DNA of 64,000 nucleotides from Fallopia convolvulus. Lineage: Eukaryota > Streptophyta > Magnoliopsida > Caryophyllales > Polygonaceae. The position numbers and the translations under genes are program-made. Within the stretch, counting starts at the first letter, position 1. Every line of letters begins with the position of its first letter. A model generated the notes under the pieces. That model saw only the letters and a list, made by a program, of their open reading frames with translations, was not told the DNA's origin and did no database searches. Below, in pieces: positions 12,877 to 25,313 of this stretch. Location: positions 40,742,795 to 40,806,794 of the forward strand of contig OZ024730.1 of NCBI GenBank assembly GCA_964016875.1. The letters run 5' to 3'.

Positions 12877-13012
12877 CATACTGTTACTTCTGCACCAAGC
12901 ACAGAACAACCACTGCTTAATTACCAAGTTTCTTCTTTTACAACGTTCATTGACTTTGGAAAATGACTCGACATCTCTTGTCTGGTTTCTCAAGTCTTTT
13001 CTTTACCTCCAT

Positions 13013-13348
13013 TTATAGGCCAAGGTAGCCTAACCAGAGATATATTGAACGCATACTATCAAGGAAAACATTCCGGATAGAATGCACTGAAGGTGGCAAT
13101 GCCAATCGATAAACAAGTTTACCAGTTCTTTCCAGTATCTCAAAAGATCCAACATAGCGAGCATTTACGTTGTCTTGCTTTCCTCTGCGGAATACGCCTT
13201 TCAAGGCGGATACTAGAATAAAAACATCGTTCTTTACAATGAACTTAACATGCTCTCGCTTTAAAACAACACACGACTGTTGTCGCTTTTGAGCAGTTAA
13301 CACCCTTGAACATGTTAGTGCGACATCAGTTGTTGTTCTCTTGGCCAA
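13013..13348 (-). pseudogene. Integrase C-terminal fragment (Ty3/gypsy chromovirus type)
   Basis: On -, the stretch LKGVFRRGKQDNVNARYVGS followed by FEILERTGKLVYRLALPPSV and a VHNVF-like block is the well-conserved end of chromovirus integrases (family pattern: KGV.RFGKKGKLSPRYIGPF, then VHNVFHVSML). Key positions have drifted (N for L/S, FLDSM for FHVSM) and nothing catalytic is present. It is the only coding trace in the element's interior and shows which lineage it came from. Confidence 0.8.
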
Positions 13349-16300
13349 GTCTGGCCCATGAAAACCTTGTCACCATTGTCATTCCAACAAATTGACAATC
13401 AACACTCCCGACCTTACAAACCTCAAAAAGAGTCATTTTCTTTATCGTGTAATCAAAATTCTTGAATGTGAATTCACTCAAACTCAAACTACCATTCCAA
13501 CTCATGTGGAATCCAGAATACATGTCCTCGGGAGTTGAGTCTTGAACGACTACTGACAAGAATCCATTGTAACATCTCCCCACTTTCATTCTGAAACAGG
13601 AAGAGACTATAACATTCTATCTGGTCTTCTATGCTCAATCAGAAATTCCAGACAAACCAAGCATATCAAAACGAACTTGGTGACATTTCGCTTCATGTCA
13701 GTCCATCAAAAGTTTTATCTTAATCCTTATACATTTACTTGTTCCAGGATGAACCAATTAAGCAAATAACTATGCTTCCTTTGAAATAAGCTTTCGAAGC
13801 TCATCAACAACAGATAAACATGAACAGTTTTGAAACCAAGCAATCCATAATCTTGATTAACAAATCCGGTGTCTTACCTTCTTGATCTTCTCCATTGATC
13901 TTAAACAATAATACTTTCCCATACTGCTTTTCCTTGATCTGGTTAACAGATTTTGAATAAAATCCTAGGGTATTCATACAACCTTGTTGTCATCCAAACT
14001 AAATCTTTAGTCCTTCTCAAATTAGTTTCTTTTCAAGGATTACTTAAAATCCTTACTCAATTTCCTTTTTGAGATAAAATCTCAGTATTACTTTAACCAA
14101 AAGTATGAGATTTATCCAACACATGACAAGATAATAACCTATCTTGTTAATCCCTTACATCCTTTTCTCAACCAAAACTCAACTTGAGCATACTGGCATT
14201 CAAAAGTATTTATCTCTCTCAACTACTTCAAACTACACTCTTACGCATTACTATACCAACATATTGGACAATAATACCTTTAGTCCAATAATTTCCAACA
14301 AAATTGTCTCCATTGATAATTTTCAGTCTTTTTCATCAAAGAACTGTTTAGACTTCACTTAACATTTTGACTTGTTGAGCAACCTAACCCTTAGGATTAA
14401 AAACATATCCTCACGTGTCCACTCTCTATATCCAACAACTTATCATGCTGAGATTGAAAATCAATACTAATTTGCATATCCAAACTCCAGACCCATTGGA
14501 GTTCTTCTTAAAGTCCTCACTTGACTATCTTATCTCAAAGAGATTTAAGTTTTCAAGACAACATGAAAAAAATAACAACTAATGGAGAAATTACTAGTAC
14601 ATCCTTTATTCCAAAGAAAGGATTACTACAATATCATTCCTTAGAAAGGGTTCCATTCCAAGAGTCCGTATCAACTTACTTTCAAAGACAATTCCGCTAA
14701 GAAAAACAATGACTTTCTTAGGTCATGACGTCAACCAAGATGAACTACTAGCAAACTGCTTAGATAATTTCAATAATCGTTGAATGAAAACAATCCCAAA
14801 CTTTTAGAGAAGTACGTAGTTACTCCATGTTCTTCAGAGACCAACACAGATTTGTAAAGAATCTTACCAAATTTCTTTACTTATAATCGAACTATTTTGG
14901 GAAGTTTGACCATACTCCTTAAATAGTATAGGGTACCAAGGATATACTAACTCAAATGAGTTTTACAAGATACTAGATATAGCAATTGCTATAATGCAAA
15001 AGAAAGCTTGCATCTTTTCATCTCAACCAACTACACTTGCAAAACTCATATAATTGCAAAACTTATATGATTGCCAAATCATACTAGAAACTATTCTTTA
15101 AAACCCAAGGAATTATGTGATCTTATTCCACCATGTGATCAGGATGGGGAGATAAAATAAACATAATCCTTTACTCATAGGAATAAGACATGTAATCTTG
15201 CCTTACCATGTGATCAAGATGGAAGACAAAATACATTCTTACTCACCACTATGAAAACCGTAGAAAAACATATTCTCAACTTGTATGCCTCCTTGACATA
15301 CTACTTTAAAGTTAGGCAATTATGACCCATTGACAAAATTTCAATACTTGAGTTCATCCATTCACAAAACAACAAGCCTTCTGCAGGTTAATAGTCATTT
15401 AAATTCCGATATCCAAGAGTGACTATTAAACTCTTTTGACGATTTTAAGGACTTTCCCTCCTTTTACAACTTAATCCTCTCAATATAAAAAGTGAACTTT
15501 CAAACTTTACATCTAGTTCAAAACATCCCATCCTTATATCTCTCTACATATAAGGAAATTCCTTTAATTTCCAATTTCTTTTAGCAGAAGAATGCACATG
15601 ACCAAACAAGGTATTCTCAAACCTTTCTCAATTCAACATTGGTGAACAAACTAAACTTCTCCATCATTCCCTTGTCTTATTACTTAACCATAAGGAGAAG
15701 ACATATACCTTTTTATTATCTCAAGTTCAAACCACATTGCAAAGGAAGAGCTTGTGGTTAGGAGACTTGCCGACAACTTAACAGTCTCACCAGTACCACC
15801 TTAGGCATTAGATTTGACAGATATAAAATCTTCAAAATCCTACACAATTGAAATTATTTTTCAGCGATAAGGGCTAAGCCTTATTAACCACAATACTGAA
15901 TGATTGGTATTTTTCGCCCAACTGTTTAAAATATCAAAAACATATATGCTAACATCATTCCTTGATTGATCTTCTCAAAACTGAACTTTATCATTTCCAT
16001 CCTTAAAGAAACATAAGCCAATACCATTAGCAATTTAGAACATCTTACTACTGATTCCATTACTAGTCAAATATAGACCTCAAGTCTCTTATCATTATCC
16101 CGAGTTGGGTATCATACAACGAAACTCCAATAACGTTGTCACATAGGTTACTTATTTGGAATATCGACAACTCATGTAATCAATTAACACTTGTGCTAAG
16201 TATTTAATTGAACATAAACACATTACTGATGAACTTTTACCTGTTCAATCCATTTTGACCAATCAACCTTATTCACAACAACCTTGATGATTAACCACTT

Positions 16301-17395
16301 GTTCACAACTTGATCTGAATCAACATTCTTCCTTTTTTTCTTACTATAATCAAAAGAAATCCGCATTCCATTTAGGAATCTCAATCCTCTTTACTCAAAG
16401 AATAACAACATATATGAACATTTGAGTTCGGATACTCTCAGATTCAAAATTGAACTGCATCTTCCAATAGTTTAACAATTCAGTTGATCCAACACTTGAG
16501 CACCTCAAAGCTCTTTAACTTCCCATTGGGCACAGAAAAGTACAGATTATCCATGATTCTATACCATAGAGTCACAAACATAGTTGTTGAAGAAAGTTTC
16601 AAAAGGCAATCCTTTTCTTTTCAAGATTCTCTTACATCCCTTCATGATCCATACTGATCTTTTTAGAATCACTCAAGACTCATATGATTTTCCAAATCTC
16701 AACGTTGAGAAGTAAAGGTTCCAACTCCAAACTTCTATTGATACTCGAATTTCAAAATTCAGAAATTTCTATAAGAATACACTCGTGAAAACTCTTACAC
16801 TTATGACTTCAAAGTCAAACAAACTCACTTTGAAAATTCCTTTTTAAAGACAACACTTGAACTTTCACATATCAAGAAAAGAAATTAACAATTTCTTTCA
16901 CATAACATTGAATCATGAACTTTCTAACAAAAATTCTTAACTTGATATCTTCCATCATACGAGCTTAACTTGAATCATGAACTTTATGAAGTACAATACT
17001 TAACTTCAAAATCTCAGAAGAAGTTTCCTAATATGGAAGAAACAACGAGGGTACATCCAATTCAGACTCTCAAGAGAGAATAGGAATTCATTGAGAACTT
17101 GGTCTAGAACCGAATCAACTTTAGGAATCTTCACCTAATCTTACTTTGGATCCTTCTCGGAATCCATTCCCATCTCCAAGGAATCAAATGTCCACTATAG
17201 GACCTTTTTCACATAAACAATTACAAACTTGTTACCTCATGTTCTCCAATTCCCTTTTCTCCTTCAATCTCTTTCACGAGTTTGACCTTCAATCTTAACC
17301 ACTTTCCGTAAATGGTTCTAAGACAACACCAATATAGAATTCTCCATAATTCTATATGGAAGATGAAAGTCTAAAGCAAGACTTAGGAACTTTTA
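13349..17395. other. Non-coding interior of the LARD-like element
   Basis: Four kilobases of AT-rich sequence, rich in TCAAA/CTT words, with no open frame over about 90 codons and nothing recognisable as gag, protease or RT on either strand. Large structured non-coding interiors are typical of LARDs. Confidence 0.75.
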
Positions 17396-17407
17396 GCTCT
17401 GATACCA
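17396..17407 (-). promoter_or_regulatory. Primer-binding site, tRNA-Met type
   Basis: On -, TGGTATCAGAGC, the standard plant initiator tRNA-Met primer site, lies four bases downstream of the 5' LTR end at 17412. It fixes the element's orientation. Confidence 0.92.
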
Positions 17408-17411
17408 CTTC

Positions 17412-20044
17412 TGTAACACCCGCTTCCTACCCTGGAGGTATTACCGCCAGTAACCCCGATTAAGACTAAACCGAAGCTACCCAAGGCTTTAAACTGACTG
17501 AACAAACTAAAAACATTACAGCGGAATAAATACAATTGGTCTTATACAAACCTTAATCCAAAAAGATTAAATAAATAGCACAACCTTCTATTTAAACAAA
17601 ATCTTCATCTAGTCTTCCATAAGCTCTTGTTTCTGAAACTCAGCTTCACTTTGAAGTAGTTCAACCATGATCTTCACTCAAGTATAACCATTGAAAACCT
17701 TTCTTCAACTTCTGGAGCTTCAAACATCTGAATCCGCCTCTTGAATCAACTTCCAAGAAGAACCTGATGTATCGTATACAACGGTGGACACCAGCCGACC
17801 ATATAAAAGAAAAAGAAGATGGACGGGTTAGTCTAATGATAGACTAGGAAGCGGAGAAACTAACTTGGTTCTTATGGTTGTAACTAAACATATTGGCATC
17901 CAAAATCCGAATAGGCTTGGATTATGATCCAACAGTTAGCAGTCTTATAGAGAATAAGAAAGAGGCTCGCATAATCAAGAGAGAGAACACCACCGCTTGT
18001 GGTTTCTTTAAGAAGCATAAACAATTGTTGGGAACTCATATTAATCACATCACATTTTAAAAAGCCTTCATCGACTAATCAGATTGACTTAATCAAAGTT
18101 TGATTAAGAATCATTCATAACTGGGTGTAAGAATGGCTTTCCGACTGGACGAACCATTCAGGTATATTAATGTGCCTAACGCACTTATCTTATATTACTT
18201 TCAAAAATTTTCACAACAAGCTGGTGGCTTTTAATCGGCCCGAACTACTGCCGAAGGAATACAATGCTACCGAGGTCAGAGGGCTTATTTCATCCTTGAA
18301 CAACCCGAATAGCACGAGTCCCGATGTTGTAGAGATTAGAGGGCCTGTTTCATCCATAATCATCTCAACACCAAGATCATAAGACTTAAGCTATTCTTGA
18401 TCTTTCATTTGCATATGGTGAGGTAGAGATCACAGAGGCCTATTACCATGTCGTCTACACTACACCGTGCTGAACCTGCACTTAGTTAGAGTGCCTATCA
18501 ACCCTCTCACACGAAGAGTAGGGGAAAAGAGTCATGACTCACCATTAGGATTAGGCCCCTCCTAATGTAATATTGTTTTAAAGAGAGGGTATAAAACCAC
18601 TCCCTGAACTATCTTAATCACAACAAAGTCTCAGCGTGAGACAGCATACAAGGTCACCCATAACGGACCTAAATCCAGTTCTAGCGCAAAACTGAATAAA
18701 CAACATGGTCATTATTTCTAACAAATATAACAACCTATCATATTTTTATGAATCATACAAGTTGTTCCCAACGCAAATATTAAATGGGATCCAATTCCTC
18801 ATTTAATAACAATAACGCAAGAGAGAATCGTCCACTTGCCTTATAAGGCGTGCTCGACGTCCTTGGCAATTCCAACAGTAATCTGTATCATCCTTCTGAC
18901 AAATATAACCAAAGGATTTCTCAGCAACGAGCTCACAGAAACACTTCTTAGTGGTATTCTCAACTCCTACAACTTTCTAATCGATAAACGACTTAATTTC
19001 CGAATATCGATATATAATAAATCCTTAGTTATCATGCTTCAAGGAGCCATATTGCCCGACAGCAGGCCTTGCGGTGGGTGGTGGTCGGATGGCCTGGTGG
19101 TCGCCGGCGGCGTCACTTTGGCAAGGCGAAAAGGAGACCGACGGTGATCGAATCCTTCTCCCGAGCCAACGTTCCGACCTGATTTCGCTCTCTCCCATGA
19201 ACTTGGCAGCAGCTACGCTGGTGGTTCCGCCTGGTGGTTGAAGCCCAGGTGGCCAAGGAGGACGCCGACGGTTTCCACCCAAAACAGGGGCGAGGCAGAG
19301 GAAGTGAGCGCCGGCGGTGAAGACCGAATTCTTTCTCCCTGGTGCGTCGTTCCGGCCTGATTCTTCCATGGTTCTGCTGCAGCACACGAGCCCAGCAAGG
19401 GGAAGAAGAAGAGGTGAGGTGGTGGTCGTGATGGGGGTAGGGGAAGACGGTGGCCGGCGGTGGAACTTTGAATTCCTTCCCCGAGTCCGAACGTCGCCGC
19501 CTTCAACCTTCACTCATTTGGTTTGAAATGAAATGAAGACTTTGACAAGTCAAAGTGATAAGTCTCGCCCCCCTCTCTTATCTCAATCTCTGCTCCTTCC
19601 TTAACAAGCAAGAGAAGGCGGTTTAAAATGGAATTTCCCGTCTCGGAACGGGACTCGCGTTAAAGCGGTAAAATTATGTACCTCGGGTGGAAAAGCTTAC
19701 TAAACGAAAAACGTCCCGTAAATTATGTAGACCAATAAAATCAATTTTCCATGATTTTATCACGCTACCTTCAATTTTTAAGGCTTCCGTTTCGTATTTT
19801 AAATCCTTTCCGGTACATAATTAAAAAGACGACTTATCCAATAAATATTCTTTTTCCACCGAAAAATCCTAGAATTCACATCGATCCATAAAATCATTTC
19901 TTTGTGATTTTAGGATATCACCAACAATTTTCTAGGATTTAATCTCCAACGAAAATATTGGATTAAGCGTTAAAACGGACCAAAAAGGTTAAAAGGATAT
20001 CCGAGAAAAATTCAAAAATATCCTCAAAAATCGCAGTTATTACA
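17412..20044 (-). repeat. 5' LTR (right copy), 2633 bp, with a 411-bp deletion
   Basis: Matches the left LTR base for base in length apart from a clean deletion between 19050 and 19051. The two LTRs are made identical at insertion, so the deletion came later. Substitutions seen: 19141, 19465, 19592, 19715, 20031 and 20033. Confidence 0.93.
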
Positions 20045-22215
20045 GATTTATGGAAATTAACTTTTTGGCCAAATATTTCGCAATAGTTATCAATTATGTT
20101 TCTAATGTTATTGCATGCTTGGTTCTTACGTTTGACAAAGATGATAATATCATCAGGGAAAGAGAGAAAATGAATTTTAGTTCCAATGCATGAGATTTGA
20201 ATACCGATCCCACTATTCGGGTTTGTGCTTATGAGGTGAAGTTGCTGAGCGAGTATCTTTGTAGCTAAGATGAAAAGGTAGGGTGACAGCGGGTCCCCCT
20301 GTTGGAGTCCTTTTTTGGGAAAGAATTGTTCTGTTGGTCCGTTGTTGACCAGAACTGAGAACGAGACAGTTTCCACGCATTCTCGGATCCATCCCACAAA
20401 ATTATGGTGGAATCCAAATTTGTTAAGTATGAAAGCTAGGAATTCCCAGCTGATTCGGTCATATGCCTTTTCCATATCCAATTTGACAACGATCCACCCC
20501 TCTTTACCTTTTTTGTTGCGGAAAGAGTGGAAGATCTCATGGGCAATAAGGGTGTATCGTGGATACTACGATTTTGAATGAATGCACCCTGCATAGGGTG
20601 AATCATTTTTGCCATAACTGTTTTGAGGCGATTAGTGAGTATCTTTGAGATAACTATATAAATACTATTACATAGACAAATAGGTCTATAGTGGTTCGTT
20701 GAATTAAGATTTTCACATTTTGGTATCAGTGTGATGAATGTGTGGTTAATTTGTTTTAAGAGTTTTTCGGAGCGGAAGAAGCTTTTTACTGCCTTTGTGA
20801 TTTCCGGCCCGACAATGTGCCAATATTTTTTGTAGAAGCACGCCTGCATGCCATCAAGCCTTGGGATTTGTCTTCCCCAATGTCAAAAACCGCATTTTTA
20901 ACTTCTTCATTCGAGACTGGTTTAGTTAGCTCAACATTGTCAGCTTTTGTTATTTTGCGTTGTATTGTTTGGGTCATTTCTCGGAGTTTTCCATGGTTAA
21001 TTTTAGTAGCTCGGAATCGGTTTTGGAATTCTCGTCTGATCTCCGTCCTAATATTCTTTAGTCTAGAGATACGCATACCATCCGATGTTTGTATTTCTTT
21101 GATGTTAGTCTGATTTCTCCTTCTAGTAGAAATTCTATGGAAGTATTTGACATTTTTTTCGTTTAATTTGATATGGGTGTTTTTGGCTCTCTGTTTCCAG
21201 TAGGAGTGTTGGAATTAAATGAAACAGGAACGTTTTTTGGTCAATCTGTCTTGTTTTTGGATAAGTTGAAAGTTATTGTTTTCAATAATATTCTTTTGAA
21301 CTGTGATAATTTCTTCGTCAAGTTTTTTAATTTGTTCAAAAATGTTTCCAAAGGTTTGTTTATTCCAAAATTTCACCTTTCTTTTGAGGAGTTGTATTTT
21401 TTTTTTGATGTTAAACATATGGGATCCGCCATCGTTTAATGATACCATGCTTTTTTGATGATATTCTGGAAGTCTTCTTTCTCGGTCCACATCATCTCAA
21501 ATTTGAAGGGTTGGGGTTTGAACTGGTTGTTTGTAGGGAGATAGCATGTGATTGGGCAGTGGTTTGATGAGGAAAAAGCGTGATTTTTGTCACTATGGAG
21601 GGGTACCATTGTAGTATTAGCTCACTAACAAGGGTACGGTCCAATTTTTCTAGCGTTGTGTTCTCTAATTTTTAAATTTTCTCCACGTGAATTTATTCCC
21701 CGTAGTTTCAAAATGCCACAAACATCGCAATCGTTCTTGAAATTGATAAGTCGTTCAAATCGGGATGGGCTAGGGCTATTCCTTCCCATTTGCTCGTCCG
21801 TGTGTTGGATTTCGTTAAGATCACCCATAAGTATACATGGGAGGTCTTGTGTTTTAATAAAGTCACTAAGTTTGTTCCAAAAATGTTCCTTTTCCTTGAT
21901 CATTTCATTTGAGGTTTCCAGGTTACAATAGTGGATGTCGATGAATCAATCATCTAAATGGATATTGTTTAGTGTTTCACTAAAAAGTTGGTGTCCCTTC
22001 CAAAGGATGCATAACCCTCTAGAAAGTCTGATAGCCGGAATAAATTAGAAGGTATCAAACCCGACTTTTTGTCATCTAGCGCATTCCAGTGGTTCTTTGG
22101 CTTTTGTTTCGATCAAGGCGATAAGATTTATGTTCTTAATTTGGAATAACGAGTTAACCTCGGTCCAGAATGATTTTCGTTTCATACCCCTATAGTTCCA
22201 CATACAAAGCTTCAT
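20045..22215 (-). mobile_element. LINE, 5' segment (endonuclease and reverse transcriptase), broken
   Basis: On -, translation starts at 22215 with MKLCMWNYRGM, the usual start of LINE ORF2. The AP-type endonuclease follows (LMGDLNEIQ near 21800), then a linker (21215-21490), then RT: QGLxGMQACFYKKYWHIVG, IPKCENLNSTNHYRPI, AFIQNRSIHD, DMEKAYDRISWEF, GLQQGDPLSPYLF. The catalytic box reads FPDD instead of FADD (near 20140). Several frameshifts and stops; dead. ORF1 is not visible. Confidence 0.9.
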
Positions 22216-23298
22216 AAATAACCCACTTATTTGTGGCTTTTGGTCGTTGGAATGTCTAATTTCTTCTATGAGTGGAGTTTGATGATTTGAATAATACTTT
22301 TATTCTTTTTACATGTTGGAATTTTGGCAATATAAATATCACCACTTACTCACCTCTCAGGGCTTTTGCATATAATATTACGTTTTCCGTTTATATATAG
22401 TGTTGTCACCCCAAGGAGCGATCACGTCAGCCAGATTTAGAATCTGTTTTAGGATTAATTTTCTTTTTTGATGGAATTGTTGTGGTTAAACCAAGATTAG
22501 CCTGATGAAGGGTCCTCAACAGTTGCCCACATTCTGTTTTTTATGGTGCACACAATGATTTTACCGCATGATTGTTTTGTATTACATTTTCGGGCATAAT
22601 GAGTCCTTGTAAACGACCACACCAGGTTACTCTAAGATTTGTAAAACTTCTTATTAGTACCTTTAAACTTTTTGAGGAGGTAGTATATTTAATATCGATA
22701 CTTCTTTTGAACTTGCCTTTTGGAATTAAGACATTTTACGTTGGATCTCAAATGATATCTAGTTAGAATGTTTCCATCCAAGTCAGACCAACGTCTTGGC
22801 CAGCAGAAACATCAACATAGGATACTTATGATTGAAATCTCGTTTACTATAGGATTTATTGTCACACATGTCATCCGTATAAGATCCAGCCTCAGTAAAA
22901 TGCTCAGCATACGATATTCTCAAGCACAACGCCAAAGACCGTTAATTGGTAGTATCTATTTTGGAAAGCTCTACAACGTAAATCATTACAAACATTCCGC
23001 GCGTCATTCTATGTGTGGACGATGGCAACTATGTTGCATATTTGACAAAACAGTCATTCATTAGTTAATTTGTCCCTGGCTCACTCCTAATTAATTCCCA
23101 TCACATCATCTTTTCAAAATTACATTTTTCTCAAAAATCAAAAAAAGTTTATTTATCTTCTTCAATCGCCAACCAAATCGTCCCTTACCACACAACATAT
23201 ATAATGTAATATGCTTCCGATTTACTTACCCTACTTATTTTCATTATCATTTATTTTCTACCCTAAACAACAATTTTCCCATGCAACTTCACTTCACC
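22216..23298. other. Spacer between LINE and HyPRP gene 2
   Basis: AT-rich sequence with short unrelated open frames. The part just before 22216 in LINE orientation may be LINE 5' UTR or the end of ORF1, but I see no motif. The last 100-200 bp are the promoter region of paralogue 2. Confidence 0.5.
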
Positions 23299-23306
23299 TA
23301 TATAAA
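23299..23306 (+). promoter_or_regulatory. TATA box of HyPRP gene 2
   Basis: TATATAAA lies 92 bp before the ATG at 23392, followed by a CT/CA-rich leader as expected for a plant 5' UTR. Confidence 0.8.
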
Positions 23307-23391
23307 GCCACTCTATCTTCCAACTCCCTCCACACCTCAGCACACACATCAATAATATCCATACCCATTCACATCATTAAACACCACAAAA

Positions 23392-23781
23392 ATGGCTTCC
23401 AAGACTTGCTCAACCGCCCTCCTCTTCATGCTCAACGTCCTCTTCTTCACCCTCGTCGTGTCAGCGTGCGATTGCCCTTGTCCCGCGCCCGAGCCCCAAC
23501 CAGAGCCCACTCCGAGTCCTGGGACATGCCCCTTAGACACCCTGAAGCTCGGAGTGTGTGCGAATGTGCTCAACGGACTGCTTAACGTGACGGTTGGAAA
23601 GCCGCCCAAGGAGCCTTGTTGCACTCTTATCAAGGGTCTTGCGGACGTCGAGGCGGCCGTTTGCCTCTGCACTGCCATTAAGGGTAACATCTTGGGACTG
23701 AACCTTAACATCCCTATCTCTCTTAGCCTTCTCCTCAACTACTGTGGCCACAAAGTCCCTCGTGGGTTCCAGTGTCCTTAA
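23392..23781 (+). CDS. HyPRP / DC2.15-like eight-cysteine protein, paralogue 2
   Basis: Intronless, 129 aa. Signal peptide over residues 1-25 or so ([20 protein letters not shown], then LVVSA). A short proline-rich stretch follows ([20 protein letters not shown]) with three extra cysteines, then the eight-cysteine motif C-x9-C-x19-CC-x13-C-x-C-x24-C-x9-C ending GFQCP. This is the classic hybrid layout of 14-kDa proline-rich proteins: secreted, linked to wall or membrane surface, with a lipid-transfer-like fold. Same strand, same start context and about 70% similar motif to the copies at 7190 and 34904, so the three are paralogues. Individual function not known. Confidence 0.95.
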   Translation: MASKTCSTALLFMLNVLFFTLVVSACDCPCPAPEPQPEPTPSPGTCPLDTLKLGVCANVLNGLLNVTVGKPPKEPCCTLIKGLADVEAAVCLCTAIKGNILGLNLNIPISLSLLLNYCGHKVPRGFQCP

Positions 23782-24032
23782 ACGTCATGGCATTCTCGGC
23801 TTTGGCATGAGTTACCCCATTTAATTTGTACGTACGGGTGCTATATATATATATATAACTAGAAATGTGTGTCCTTGGTGTTGTTAAGTGATGTGATCAT
23901 GTGACTATGTGAGTGTGCTCTTCTTAAACGATGGTTGTATTTTATTGTATATGGATTTGATCATGTAATGTTCGTTGTCTTTGCTTTAACTCTAGTAGTG
24001 GAATGTTTTCGTGCTTAATTAATTACTCCCCT

Positions 24033-24053
24033 CCCCCCCCCCCCCCCCCCCCC
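24033..24053. repeat. Run of 21 C in the spacer after HyPRP gene 2
   Basis: An uninterrupted 21-C tract within a C/T-rich stretch (24028-24059). Length is likely to vary between individuals and is a known weak point for assembly. Confidence 0.9.
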
Positions 24054-24219
24054 TCTCTCACGTTGTCATCCTAGATTTGGTAATTTATCGTTTCAATTTT
24101 TTAGGTTAAATTCAATTAAAATACTATAAAATTGCTAAAATGTTACAATTTATTAATAGATTTGGTTAATTTGTGCATCTGGACACACAATAACAATAAT
24201 ATTTTTAGAAATTACTAGT

Positions 24220-25085
24220 TGTCCCCATCGTGCCGTGCACGACTATGACTCGATTTTTTTCCGATATTCTATAAAAAAGATATTAATGAATAAAAATATA
24301 ATACAAAATTTAATGTAAGTAATTTATTACCCGTAATAACCATTAAATTTTCAATTAATGAGAAAAATCTGCACAATGCTCATAAAATGTTATGATAAAT
24401 TTCGAATTGTGAGTTGTAATAAAGGAAAGTATTTTTTTTTTGATAACCAAAGGAAAGTATTTGGATCAAACATCACATAAAATGTTATGTTAAAATTTTT
24501 AAATTGTGGATCCAAAAATTTTGATCCACAATTTTCTATGTAGTTTTCACGATCTATTCTTTATAATTTCTTTCTATTAATATTCAATATTAATTCATTA
24601 ATAGTTTACATATAACCACCACAATATTTTATTATATTTTAAATAAAAACTAATGTGTTTAACTAAAGATACGAATTTATTTAAAAAAAGGAATGGATAA
24701 TTTTTAATAAATATTTTAAACCTTATTGGTTTTTATATATATATAGTAGATTATAGCTAATCTAGTTGTAAAAAAAAGCCACCATGATTTTTTTAAATAT
24801 TTTATAGAAATTACCGTTTAATTAAATATGGTAGAAACTTCCAAAATTACAATTTGAATTCTTTCTAAGATATTGGATGATATCAAAACTTCCAAATATA
24901 ATATTGAATTCATAAGATTTGTTTCCAAAACTACCAATTTATTTGTATAATTTATATGAATTAATGAGAAGATGACACGTGTCAAAATCTAATGTGGCAC
25001 ATTTTATGAATGACATGTGGCAAAAGATGATGTGGCGCAATGTGAAGGCTCCAAATCTTATTGCTTTTATATATATAGTAGATTC
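24220..25085. repeat. AT-rich transposon-like unit(s), class uncertain
   Basis: Starts near AGTTGTCCCC and ends near TATATATATAGTAGATT; the same ending also occurs at about 24738-24753, suggesting two units end to end. CACGTGTC- and TGTGGC-type words near 24975-25035 recur. Non-coding. It shares its start with the unit at 25314. Confidence 0.4.
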
Positions 25086-25313
25086 CCTAAATTATAACTA
25101 ATGAACTCTTCTAAAAAGATTGGTGTATTAATTTCAAACTTTTTTGGGAGCCAATTAGGATTGTACACTAATGTGTCAATCTTTTCGGAAGGGTTTAGCT
25201 TTGGACACTTCAGATTCGGGTTGAATACGAATTAGTGTCAATTAGGTTACATGTCAAAGTCCAGCTCATGACAAAACACTGTACATGTTTGGTTTACATC
25301 ACTACTTAAAATT

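Larger units (their letters stand above)
9702..20044 (-). mobile_element. 10.3-kb non-autonomous LTR retrotransposon (LARD-like, chromovirus-derived)
   Basis: Both ends are TG...CA (TGTAACACCC at left, TTATTACA at right) and are flanked by a perfect 5-bp target duplication, GATTT (9697-9701 and 20045-20049). Primer-binding site next to the right LTR and polypurine tract next to the left LTR put the element on -. LTRs are 3044 and 2633 bp; the internal 4666 bp hold no intact gene, only an integrase tail (13013-13348). It needs proteins from an autonomous relative, probably a Tekay/Del-type chromovirus judging by that tail and the tRNA-Met primer site. It sits inside the RT region of a LINE. 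Confidence 0.93.
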
